Of a DNA stretch of 64,000 bases, positions 47,387-58,442 are shown one piece after another. The position numbers and the translations under genes are program-made. Source of the stretch: Phycomyces nitens (Eukaryota > Mucoromycota > Mucoromycetes > Mucorales > Phycomycetaceae); contig JAHRBC010000001.1 of the NCBI GenBank assembly GCA_022702545.1, positions 806,001-870,000 of the forward strand, given 5' to 3'. Positions within the stretch are counted from its first letter, which is position 1. Every line of letters starts with the position of its first letter. The notes under the pieces were generated by a model that saw only the letters and a program-made list of their open reading frames with translations, was not told where the DNA came from and ran no database searches.

Positions 47387-48197
47387 TGGTAAAGTGGAAG
47401 AAAGAGTATATATTTTTTTTTACAATAATATTTTTTTTCTCTCTCTTCTGCTTGTGAGGGAGGACGGATGTTTATTTATCCAAGTAGTGGCTGGCTATTT
47501 ATGGAGATATTTTATAGTTTCCTTTTATGGAACAAAATTGATGGTTGTGATTTTAGATCCCAATGCTGGGCAGACCGATTCTGATCCTGGCTGCCTTGCT
47601 GCAAATGATATATTTGTAAAAAGTGATTGTATTGAGATAGAGAGAGAGTGTGTGTGTGTGGTTGTAAAGATTGGATGATATGATTTAAAGGATAAATCGT
47701 TTTTCTTTTGGCTTGTGAAGTAAACAAGGTTGAATGTGATTTTCATTTCATCGACCCAAGAAATGTCTTGAGCCAAATATTTACAATTCGATTAGATTCG
47801 ATTCGATACAATACAAAAACGACATGCTAGAATAATTTTATACAAGTCTATGAAAATCCAACCAAGCCAAAACCAAAGCCAAAGCCAAAGCAAATCCAGT
47901 CAAATCAAATCAAGTCAAATCAAATCAAGTCAAATCAAATTAAATAAACAGGCTTTATGTGTATATACAAATATATACATATATACATATATATTTATTT
48001 ATTTATTTACTTTTTATTTATTTATTTATTAAATATCTATATATATTTCTATTTGTTTATTCAAATTAACTCTTCTTTCTCACTCATTCTATCTCTTTTC
48101 TTCTTCTTCTTCTTCTTCTTCTTCTTCTTCTTCTTTCTCTCTCTCTTTCTCACTCTACTTCTTTTTACTTGTCTACTTCTTTGCACAGTTAATAAAA
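47387..48197. promoter_or_regulatory. Divergent promoter region with simple repeats
   Basis: Shared upstream region of the HAD-like gene (-) and the homeobox gene (+). It contains a CAAAT/CAAGT short tandem array (about 47885-47942), a TTTA array (about 47995-48035) and a long TTC/CTT tract (about 48098-48136) just upstream of the homeobox ATG, a position where pyrimidine tracts often mark fungal transcription starts. Confidence 0.45.
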
Positions 48198-48944
48198 ATG
48201 TCTCTTTCCAAGGACGTCACACCTTGTTCGGATCACAGTGGCCAATCAACCGCCATCGTTGTTACCCATCGTCGCCGTCTTTTTAGTCCAGTCGTCTTGT
48301 TCTTTCATGATCGACACTCGGATACAGAGGGTGGCCTAATAGAGGCCAAAAAGGTCCAGATAAATGAGATGTTACGTATGAACAGTCGCTATTGGAGTCA
48401 CATCATACAGTCCACTCGTCCAAAACCAAATACGTCTTGTATTAGCCAAAGTCCTTCTCCACCTCAGACACCACCTCAGTACCGTCGTCATCTGCAGCCG
48501 CCATCACAACCCTCATGTATTAACAAGACTCCTTATTCCACAAAGGAAAATGACGAGGGGGTGGCAACCATAGAACCCATCACCCCAACATCGGATTGGT
48601 ATCCACTTGATGAGCCAATCACAAATGAAAATGGTCGCAAGAGAAGAGGGAATCTGCCAAAGAACATTATTGCTATCCTCAAACAATGGCTGACGGACCA
48701 TTGTAACCACCCCTACCCAACCGAAGAAGAAAAGGTTGAGCTCAGGACACGCACAAATCTGACACTTAATCAGATATCAAATTGGTTCATAAATGCCAGA
48801 CGAAGGCACCTTCCCTTGATACTTGTCAATGTAGACGATCAACGGCCCTCAAGCAGTAAACGAAGACGTACGAATGGTGGCGTGGTTAAATCCCGGGAAA
48901 GGGCTGGTATTCGTGAGAATAGTAAAAAGAAAACAGACGGCTAA
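48198..48944 (+). CDS. TALE-type homeodomain transcription factor
   Basis: Single exon, 248 residues. The homeodomain spans about residues 150-212. It begins NLPKNIIAILKQWLTDH, has the three-residue TALE loop extension ending in PYPTEEEK, and ends with the DNA-recognition helix NQISNWFINARRR, containing the invariant Trp, Phe, Asn and Arg. TALE proteins bind short TGAC-like sites, often with partners. The N-terminal part is Pro/Ser-rich with no known domain; the C-terminal tail is basic (SSKRRRTNGG) and may serve as nuclear localisation signal. I chose the first ATG after the pyrimidine tract. Its target genes cannot be inferred from context. Confidence 0.93.
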   Translation: MSLSKDVTPCSDHSGQSTAIVVTHRRRLFSPVVLFFHDRHSDTEGGLIEAKKVQINEMLRMNSRYWSHIIQSTRPKPNTSCISQSPSPPQTPPQYRRHLQPPSQPSCINKTPYSTKENDEGVATIEPITPTSDWYPLDEPITNENGRKRRGNLPKNIIAILKQWLTDHCNHPYPTEEEKVELRTRTNLTLNQISNWFINARRRHLPLILVNVDDQRPSSSKRRRTNGGVVKSRERAGIRENSKKKTDG

Positions 48945-50815
48945 AGTCTAAATACCAAAACAAGGTGATTAAAAGGAGAAACCAAAGAGAGAATAGAGAG
49001 AGGTGTGTGTGTGTTTTGTACAAATGCATACCTTGTACTGTGCACAAAGACAAATGAAGGGGAAGGGGGGTGGATAGCAAAAGTAGTGCTAGCAAACCAA
49101 GTATCAATCTGTGTGTCTTGTCTGGTGTACACAAGCATATTTTATTGTTTTATTTTATATACATATACACATATACACATATACATATATATATACACAT
49201 ACACTGTATTTTCACTATATTGACAGCTATATCAATTAATTTCTCACACAAATGTAGATAAATTTTCATGGATCTATCCAATCATATTTATTCAAAATAT
49301 TTATATTTGCGATTGATTGTATAATGTTGGCATGGAGAATGCATTGGTCTTTGTTAAACAAAATAAGATTGCTTTGGAACTCTGATTGGTCAATAATAGA
49401 TATACTTGAGATAATTCCAAAATCACAAAAATAAACAAAGTTGGATTATTCGCACCAATTTATCTCTTTACAAAAATGGAATGTCTTCTAGACAATGAAT
49501 GATAGATCTTATTATTCTTAATTAATCAAGTAATCTCAAGTATCCATGGACATTATTGGCCATTTTACTCTAGGTTCCTTCTTTTTAATATGCTTTAAAG
49601 ATGCTTATTAGGCTTTTAATTACCATTTATTCACTCTCTGTAAGCCCAACTCTAAATGGAACTGGTCCAGAAAATACAAATCATGGCTTGGAACCTCTGT
49701 AGCCAATCTTAATACCATGATCAGACATGCACATGCACTTTTTTTCTGCTGAAAAATAAAATAAACTTGATCTTTATCTGTATGATCAACCGCCATATGC
49801 ACTCTTGTTTCCACAATTTTATTGGGTCAGCAACTGGTGTATTAACAATGGAAACGCTGTATTGTTACCATTAACACGCCAATAAACCAATTAAAGTCTA
49901 AATCAATAATCAAACCACATCACCTGGCCAGAATATCCCTGGACAATTGATTAAAGCAAATCCAATTGGTCAATATTCAGTATGATATATGATAATTTAT
50001 ATTGATGTGGAAAAAGTAAAAGGTTTGATAGGCGGTCAAGAGCCCTTTTGTTTTCAGCCATTAGGTCTCAAGGTCACACTAATGACATGGAAATCCTATT
50101 TTGGATCTCAAACAGGATAATATGATTGGCCTGTTTGACCAAGAAAAGTTATATTTGATGAGCAAATTATTTTGTGAGGATCGATTTGAAAGATTTTCGC
50201 AACATCTCTCTGTTATATCATAATTGCGACTCCGGCGTTTTGCATAAATACGCGTTCAGATCCTGTAGACCACAAGAGTAAATCACACAAAAAAAAGAAA
50301 GTAGACTATAGACTATCAATCTTAATCTAACGAATAATCGCAAAAAAGTAATGATAATAGCCAATAAAGTCTATAAATATCTGCAGAAATATAAAATTAC
50401 AAATACAAATATCTTTATAGAAACGGCCTGTGCGTCTGTCAAAAATTGTTGATTTTGAATATGTTCTGAATTTCTTTCTTCTTTATATTTTTTCCCCTGG
50501 CTTGTCCCACCATGACAAATACGACAGATCACCGAAAAGAATAAATGATTTCTGCCCATGGCCAATACAGTGTATATTGAACAATACAATACCAAAATAC
50601 AAAATAAAGCCAAAGCACCTTGTTCGTCAAGCAGACAAATAATCAACCTTGGATAAGCCAAGAAGTACAATATAAGAACATCCTTTTGTGTAAAACTGAT
50701 CTTGAAAAGAGATAAGAAACCCCGAAAACAAAAATAAAATAAAAATATAAAGAAGATCTAATACTGATTTTCCGATTTTTGTAAAGACATTTTGACTTTT
50801 TGTTTTTTTGCACCC
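48945..50815. other. Intergenic region, no gene recognised
   Basis: About 1.9 kb between the homeobox gene and the transporter. It includes a TACACATA simple repeat (about 49158-49205). Short open frames (e.g. 49620-49814 and 50371-50670, minus) have no motif and no splice-consistent extension. The promoter of the transporter should lie near its right end. Confidence 0.4.
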
Positions 50816-52844
50816 ATGGAACTCACAGAAAAGGTCGATAGCGACACTCAGACAGTCATTGATGTAGACCTGGCTGGCTCAACAAAAGAAGAGCCGATTC
50901 CTCGCAAACGTCTTTTGTGGATTATGGCATCGCAAGTAAACTGAGGATTATTGGAATTGATTAGACCATTACTAATCGTAATCATTCCAGACTGTGTGTG
51001 ATTTCATTTCTGGCTGCATTTGATAATATCATTGTTGCCAGCAACTTACCCCTCGTGGCATCAGGTAACTTGTCAAATCACCTAAATAATACTGATTATC
51101 GAGTAGAATTCAATGCGTTTGGGCTTTATAGCTGGGTCAATACAGTAAGTCTGCCGGGCACAAATCAAATCTAATCCATCTCTAGTCCTTTCTCTTGACT
51201 GCCTCGACATCACAACCACTGTACGCAAAGGGTGCAGACAGGGTTGGACGAAGGACGTGTTTGTTGTTCGCGACAGGCTGTTATCTCATAGGAACTGTGC
51301 TATGTGGTGCTGCCCAATCAATGGTCATGTTGATCGTTGCACGCGCACTATGTGGACTTGGCATAGGTGCCTTTGACAGCCTCATGAAGATTGTCGTTGC
51401 TGGTAAGAATCAACAGCCGAGAATTCGTCATTTAAACCCTCTCCAAAACCACCAGATTATGTGCCGGTACGCTATATTGGCCTCTATCAATCACTCTTGG
51501 GAATCTCTTGGGGTCTTGGCTACATTGTAGGAGCCCTGCTAGGTAAGCATTTTAGTATTGCCATGATTGCTACTGACCATGTTCTATAGGTGGATATGCG
51601 GCTACAGAATCTGGCTGGCGTACCGTATTCTGGATGGCAGTAAGTCTTGTGCGCCCACGGTTATCTATGATGTATTAATATTTCGTTTGTTTAGCTCGGG
51701 ATGTAAGCCAGTTTTCTTTATATGCATATATCCAGTTCCCAATTAACATCTTTCTAGTTCTGCCATTGCTCTTGTCCTCATCTTCTTCTCGATCCAAGGA
51801 CACACCCATACTGGCGCCCTGACTCAAGAATTGGCCCAGTTGGACATTGGAGGCATGGGTCTCTGGATTGCAGGCATCGTTTGCCTGGTCCTTGCCTTGA
51901 GCTGGGGAGGAACCACCTATGGTAAGGATACAATCATATCTAGTCCAAAAAAATAATCTGTATTTCTCAATAGCATGGAACTCTTCTGTCGTGCTCTCAT
52001 TGTTGTGTGTCTCTGGAGTCCTCTTGGTTGTGTTTTGCGCCTGGGAATACAAGTGGGCTGCCGATCCGATCATACCTCACACTATATTCACCAACAGAAG
52101 CACGGTGTTGATTCTCATTGCTGCATTTGCCTATGGAGGCTGCTTCCAGTCATTGATGACCTATATCCCCCTCTATCTGTCTGTGATTCGAAAAGAAGAC
52201 TCCATGGCCACCAATCTCGAGCTGCTCTGTCTCGTGTTGCTTGCCTGTATCTTTAATGTCTTGACAGGCTTTGTGATTGTCAAGACAGGCCGTTACACCT
52301 GGGCCACCCGACTCTCTCTTGCAATTCTGGTACTCGCATGCGGTCTACTACAATTCCTCTCCAAAGATTCTAGCCGAGGGTTGATTGTTGGCCTGATGAT
52401 CGTTACTGGCATAGGCAGTGGAGGCATGATTAACAGTGAAATCATCACTGCCCAGGCATCTGTTGCAGTTGAACAGTAAGTCTATTCATCTCCATCACAC
52501 ACCTTGCTCATCTTTACATCAGTGTCCCTGTCATGGTTGCATTCATGACCCTGTGTGACCAGGTTGGTGGCATTACAGGCATTGCTGCCCAGGGAAGTAT
52601 CCTATCCAACCGACTTGCCTACAACCTCCATATCCTGGATTTGCCGGGGGTCTCGGCACCTCTTGTGCGTCAGAGTTCAGACTATCTTTGGTCCCTGCCT
52701 TTGCCAACCCGAGACATTGTCCGTGAAGCGTACATGGAGGCAGTTCGAATGTCGTTCTGGGGATCAACTTCATTTGCAGCAGCGGGTCTTTTGGCTGCTC
52801 TGGGTCTCCAAGCCTATGTGATGCGTACCCAGATCCATACCTAA
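50816..52844 (+). CDS. Major facilitator superfamily transporter (DHA2-like)
   Basis: Ten exons: 50816-50931, 50991-51064, 51107-51144, 51186-51402, 51456-51542, 51590-51639, 51695-51702, 51758-51921, 51974-52475, 52523-52844; 1578 nt, 525 residues. The first intron has the GC donor GCAAGT, and exon 7 is only 8 nt; both are needed for the frame. After a polar N-terminus, membrane segments run from LCVISFLAAFDNIIVASNLP onward. Motif A is GADRVGRR and ARALCGLGIGA fits segment 4. The size and the segment count (about 14) resemble fungal drug:H+ antiporters or siderophore transporters of the DHA2 group; the substrate is not readable from sequence. Presumed plasma membrane or vacuole. Confidence 0.9.
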
Positions 52845-53119
52845 ACACACACACACACACATTTTATATATAAATTTAAATTCATATCTCTCTGTGTGTG
52901 TGTGTGTGTTTCTGCTTAAACGTATTAGCAGTATACCCATGCTTTCTTTTTCTGCTTATTCCTGTAAATCGTTGACACGTGAAATTCCCCGTATTTATTT
53001 ATTTATTTTATTTTATTATTGACTTTCTGCAGTTAAAGAAGTGTGTGTAGGATAGATTAAAAAAATATACTTATTTTATTTATGTATTAAAAGACATGCG
53101 TATCTCGGGTGAAATCTAT
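52845..53119. repeat. Convergent spacer with CA and TG microsatellites
   Basis: Right after the transporter stop lies an (AC)n run (52845-52861), and 30 bases later a (TG)n run (52893-52909). They are complementary, so transcripts from either strand could fold into a hairpin in the 3' UTR. The rest is AT-rich. Confidence 0.6.
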
Positions 53120-54109
53120 TCATTTGTTGACCTTTTTCCACTGGGTGTTCATGGCCAGCATAGAGGTGGCCATACTATAATAAAGTATGTTAGGCTCCAA
53201 TTCTTTTTTTACCCCGCATTTGATCCAAAACACTCTAAATATAAAAAAAAACTTACCCAGCCAAACCAAGGACACCTTCGTCCAAAGGAAGGATTTCAAG
53301 ACCACCCAAGGGGATAAGGATATCGATGGAGTCTTGGAGGAATTGGTAGCGAGCAGAGTAGGCATCCCTAAAATAAACGTAGTTTCCTGTCAGTTGTGTT
53401 TCTTCTTACCCCCCCATGAGATTCCAAAAAAAAAAAGAAACAAGGATCGCCTTACTTTGCAAGCTGCTTCTTCTCGGCCTGCAATTCAGCCAGACGCTCG
53501 CTCGAGTCAGCCTCCTTGCCGGTCAATGCCTTTGAAGACTTCTTGAGCATCTGGGCACGCATCTCGAGCTGCTTGAACTTGTAGATTCCGGTCAACAGAG
53601 AGGCTGTCAAACCAGCCAACCAACACTTTGTTCCAAAACGAGTGATGGTCTTGATGTTCTCCAACTTGTAGAACTTGATGGTATTGGCCTATACGATTGT
53701 GTTTCAAAAAAAACAAAAACAAGATACAGAAACGTAAGCATATATAACCAAAACACTTGATATTGTGTATTTTTACCAGGTTGGCAGCCTCGCAACAGTA
53801 GTAGAAAAAGTATCCAAACTGCTTTACAAAAGTACCAGCACGGATCACTTCATCCTTGATAGCCAAGCTCTTGACACCGTTCTGGGCAAACTCGACTGGC
53901 TTCAACAGACGGAAGAACTTGCGACCAGTGCCAAGACTGCTCTTCAAATCAGCCCAACGCTGGATGGCTTCCTTTGGAGCACCAGTACGGAGCAAGTAAA
54001 AGGCATAGAAACGAGCAAAGTACTGGACCAGACGGCAGGCCTTTTCGCGACCGGCAGTTGTGGCAAGATAGCGGTTAAAGGCTTCAATGTGGGCGTGGGT
54101 GATTGCCAT
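53120..54109 (-). CDS. PEX11: Peroxisomal membrane protein PEX11
   Basis: Four exons: 54109-53777, 53688-53456, 53367-53257, 53174-53120; 732 nt, 243 residues, the normal PEX11 length. The N-terminus shows the family features: an amphipathic helix with NRYLATTAGREKACRLVQYF, then RKFFRLLKPVEF and GYFFYYCCEAANL. The middle is helical and Lys/Glu-rich (LTGKEADSSERLAELQAEKK), and the C-terminus carries the second membrane segment (IDILIPLGGLEIL ... LGLAG). PEX11 elongates peroxisomal membranes before fission and supports medium-chain fatty acid use. Each intron has GTAA donors and AG acceptors, and the frame is continuous. Confidence 0.95.
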
Positions 54110-56487
54110 GGTATATCTACTATGTATAAAGGGAAGAAAGAGATGATGATTATCTTGGTCTTTTTTGCTATATATTTAAAAATTAAATGACACAAAATTA
54201 TCGCGTCACGTGAGAGCCTTTGAATCTCCTTTCATGATGATAATTGGCATCTGAAAAAGAGTGAGAGTTTGATACTACAAGTTTAAGCTTATTACAACTG
54301 CACATAATTACTACAGGTCCAAAGGGTATATTTACAAGTCAAGCATAGTAAAATTCCAGATTATCATAAAAAGGGGTCAATTTACCCTTTGTTTCCAAGA
54401 GATCTTGACAGTCATTACCAAAGCCTATATCCAATACAATCCCAAATGCCCAAGTGCCCAAGTCCCTTTGGTATAGCGCATAAATAACAAGTGGTGGTTA
54501 ATAATATCAAGGTATTAAGAAATAACAATGCAGATCCACACCCACACTCACACCCACATCCACACTCATACCCACACTCATACCCACGCCCATGCCCATA
54601 TATTGTTTTGGATATCCGAATATGGACTTCAAATATTCTTACTAATGAGGAATATGGAGCTAATTTGACAAATATCAACGCCTTGGATACCAAGAGATCT
54701 TTGCAACATTTACATTTATATATAGTATTTCCAAGAGTACAATTTATCATCTTGTTAATAAAATTTATAAAGCCTAGAGTGAATCTGCTTGGCATACTCC
54801 ACATTTTGACAGGGCGTCAATTGACTTTGGACCCAATGCTATTCTCAATAGACTATATACGGGGCAAATGAATTCTCGTGTATGATGGTTTACATGTCTC
54901 TCTCTCTCTTTTATTCATATAGTTGAGTGTGTCAATTGGTGTCTGAAATAAAGGATCGGTTGTCCCCTTGTACACTTCTTTGGTTGTACGTACACTAGGT
55001 AGACGTGTTTTTATGATATATGCAATCCTGCAGACCAAGCAATCTGGTTTGGTGACATAAATAAAATATCATATGCAGGGTACGAGGGCCATGTTTAATA
55101 GATTAACAGTGTCAAGAATAAAATATCCTTGCCGAGAAATGACTACATGGCCTATACCTCTAGTCAATAAGCAAGGCTCTGTGACTGCAAAATATTAGCC
55201 ATGCTTTCTGAGAGCAAAAAGTAAAAAAGAGAGAAAGCATATTGGCTCTTTTGTACTTGTTGGTCTTTTAAACAAGAAACCATTTATAGGTTGGCAAATC
55301 GTATTCCAACTATATAATGTCTGTAGTGCAGTAAAGCATCTTTGACCAAACCCAGTAGAGTATCTGGTTTTAATACCGTGGAAATTCTTTATATTAAATT
55401 GGGTTTTATGTATTGTGAAAGACGCCTTGCCATTTTCCGCTAGTTTTCTTTTTAGCATTTTTCTCAATTGCCTTGTTAAAAAATAAAAAGGCAAATCTCA
55501 ATTGAAAGTCACGGTCTTGATGGGCAGTGCGAGAAGTATGGAGTTAAGTCTTTTGATGGATCTATAAATTACTTGAATAATTATCCTTGTTCCTTGTTCC
55601 TTGCCCTTGTTTCCATGCCCTTGTTCCTTGGGTTCTATGCATCTAATTATATACCATTATAACCAGAGCGCAAGAAATCATGTAAAATAAAACTCCGAGC
55701 GCAAAAATTGAGTCGGAACACAAACACTGAAATGATGTGCAAAAGATGAATATATATATGGTGGATAGTTGTAATTTAGGGTGAATTTCAAAATATATAG
55801 AGATTTCATGAATGCCAACACCCAGCTTTGTGATGATTATTTTGTAGTGGAATTCTCGATACCCCTTGGATTTATTATAATAATACAAAAAAAACTTGTT
55901 AGCAGTGTAGAATGATAGTGCCTGCCATCTGTGTAATTTCTTATTTAAGATTAAGGTTCCTTTTTTTATTTTTTGTAGAAATTGATGTGCCAAGAATAGA
56001 TGGTTGATTGGCCCAGTATTTTTTTGAGGAGCCAGTTCATCTTATCACAATTGAATATCCATTTACATTCAAGCTTTTGTACTCTAATAAGATTGGCTGT
56101 ATATTTGCGCGTAAAGACAAGAATACCTTGCTTGTCTGTCCAATCACATTCGATCCTAATGGCCTGGACCTGAGAAATCCCTCTTGATAATATCCAAGGG
56201 AGTGAAATGGGGAGCGGTGGTTGCATTGCCACACTATCAAATGCCACATAAAGCACAAGTCTCCAACCAAGGAAGCCCAATTTGGTATCCGATTCTTGAA
56301 CGTTATTACAGCTCATTTCTTTGTACCACTAAAGATTTTTTGGTAGCCTTTTTATTGTTGTTTTCACTTCTTCCTCTCATTCACCCTTTCGCTCCTTTAG
56401 TTTTCTCTTTTTTTTTGCAAATAGAAAAAGCCACCACACATTCCTTTCACTAAAAAACCCCCCATTACATTCCCTCGACCATATCCA
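54110..56487. other. Intergenic region with minisatellites
   Basis: About 2.4 kb between divergent PEX11 and the SH3 gene. It holds a C/A-rich hexamer-like array (about 54536-54600, units near CCCACA and CTCATA) and a CCTTGTT array (about 55585-55632). Minus-strand open frames at 55643-55993 and 55966-56316 show no motif; a decayed gene cannot be ruled out. A pyrimidine-rich tract at 56355-56410 probably belongs to the SH3 gene promoter. Confidence 0.4.
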
Positions 56488-57800
56488 ATGCAACCAAATA
56501 CACCTAGTATACTGCTAGCTCTCTCGAGTCTCGCCATTGTCCAAGCAACTCCATTGTGGATATCAAATGAAGCTCACCGAGAATGGCTAGACAAAAGAGC
56601 AGACCCTGCAGAATCCTCGGATGCTACCAGTGGTAAGACATCAAAATGATCTTCATCAATTCCAAACCTAAACTTGTTTGGTACGATGTGTCCTTAGAAG
56701 CACCCAAGCACTCCAAGACCGTTGCCAAAGAAACGACTACGACCCACAGCAAAGCAGCTGAACACACCACATCAATTGCTCAAAAGACGTCCCACGTTGC
56801 CACCCATAAATCCCAACCAACCGCCATCAGCTCACATTCGACCAAGAGCTCTAGTGTTAGCAAGGCCACCAAACACACCAAACAATCTTCAAAATCCTCG
56901 GCAGCCCCAAAAGCCAGCTCAATTCCCCTGAATCCTGCTGTGGTTCCAGCCGCACAATCTCCAACACCTACTACCAGTCTGGCCAATTCGGCCGAGTCTG
57001 GGTCATCGGGTAGCAGCAGCAGCGGTGTGTCTTCTGGAGCGGTGGCGGGTATTGTTGTAGGTGTCTTGGCGGCCGTCGCTGGTTTGGTGGCCCTGGTCAT
57101 GGTCCGTAGAAAGAAGCAGCAAGCCCGGAGCCGCGCTTTTACTGGTAAACCCGACCCTTTCACCATGGGATTTGGAAGCCATAACCCACCTCCACTCCAT
57201 GAGTCTGTCTATTCTACTCGCCAATCAATTCCTCCCACACCCTCGTACCCCATGGCCTCTGCCTCGATGGCTGCTGTTGCCCTTCCTGTTCAAAATGTCA
57301 TGCCAGCCATTCACGCTTCTTATACTGCCGAATCTCTTCATACTCCTAGTCCCATCTCCGCTCTTCCCTCTTCGTTTGAAACGGATAGACCCATTAGTGG
57401 AATGTCAATGGCAACCGCTAATACCAACACGATTGGTGTCGGTGCAATGACCGCTGCAGGCAGTGCAGTAATGGCTTATTCAGACCTCAGTCCTCCCACA
57501 TCGCTTGGCATATTTACTGTCACGACCACATACACACCTACCCTTTCAGACGAGATTGATATCCAGCCTGGAGACCAGGTCGAGGTCCTGACCGAATACG
57601 ATGATGGCTGGTGCCAGGGAATCAATCTGTCCCGAGGAAATGCTAGAGGCGTTTTCCCCAAGCACTGCATTGATTGCTCGCTCTTGCCGGCTAAAGAGCA
57701 GGACCATCACCAGAGTATGCTGGAACCCGAAATGTCGGAACCCGAGCGGTCCAAACGTGTTAGTTCAATGTACATGTCCTTCCAGGTACAAGATAAATAA
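56488..57800 (+). CDS. Single-pass membrane protein with cytoplasmic SH3 domain
   Basis: Two exons, 56488-56632 and 56698-57800; 415 residues. A signal peptide (about 1-20, ending IVQA) is followed by a Thr/Ser/Lys-rich, probably O-glycosylated, outer segment (to about 165), one membrane helix (GAVAGIVVGVLAAVAGLVALV, about 173-195), a basic stop-transfer RRKKQQ, a Pro-rich linker, and an SH3 domain (about 325-380: TYTPTLSDEIDIQPGD, DDGWCQG, GVFPKHCI). The layout matches fungal surface proteins such as Fus1-like or Sho1-like adaptors that recruit Pro-rich partners at the cell cortex. A sensor or polarity role is inferred only. Confidence 0.9.
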
Positions 57801-58442
57801 ATATAAATGTCTCTAGTGTATGACTTTACATGTATAAAATAAATACAATTATATATAAAATATATATATATTCAGAAAAACAAGGATGAATTGACATGAA
57901 TTGACATGAATTGACATGAATTATTCCTCAATATCATCATCTCTTTGAAATCAACCTCTTTTTTTGATTAATGGCACTCTTGAATACCCAATGAAAACAT
58001 TTATGGATATTGTGAAAGTACATGTAGAAAATTCTGCAATTACAAGTGTAACGGACTGTATTCTCTCAAAAAGGCAGATCAACCTGTCTTTTTCTGTCCT
58101 CTGTACCTTGTGTATGTTGCACATGTTATCTTGTTTAATGTTCGCGAAACTAATATTTATATTATACACCGTATATAAGAAAGTCAAAGATAGAAATTTG
58201 TTTTATTTTTAAATAAAATGACAATATAAAAAATGTGTGGCAAGACACATTCCCAATTTTCTGATTTTATTATTTTGCCATTAAACAATGGGCTTATCAA
58301 TAAAGAACACTTCTTTATTGTTATAATAATAATAATAATAATAATAATAAAATAATATAAAATAATATCATATAATATCATATAATTGCATATAAGTAAA
58401 TACTTATAACTAATTAAACATAATTGTGTTTTGTATGTTTGC
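57801..58442. other. Convergent intergenic region
   Basis: AT-rich spacer with an eleven-base-like tandem repeat around TTGACATGAA (57889-57920, four units) and an AAT microsatellite (58322-58352). Nothing coding is supported. Confidence 0.5.

Noticed and set aside
54491..54871. 126-codon frame starting in His/Pro repeats
   Set aside because: Created by a C/A-rich minisatellite; no splice support or motif outside the repeat.
55643..56316. Two 116-codon minus-strand frames
   Set aside because: No recognisable motif, no in-frame intron joining them, and amino-acid composition typical of AT-rich noncoding sequence; a decayed gene remains possible.
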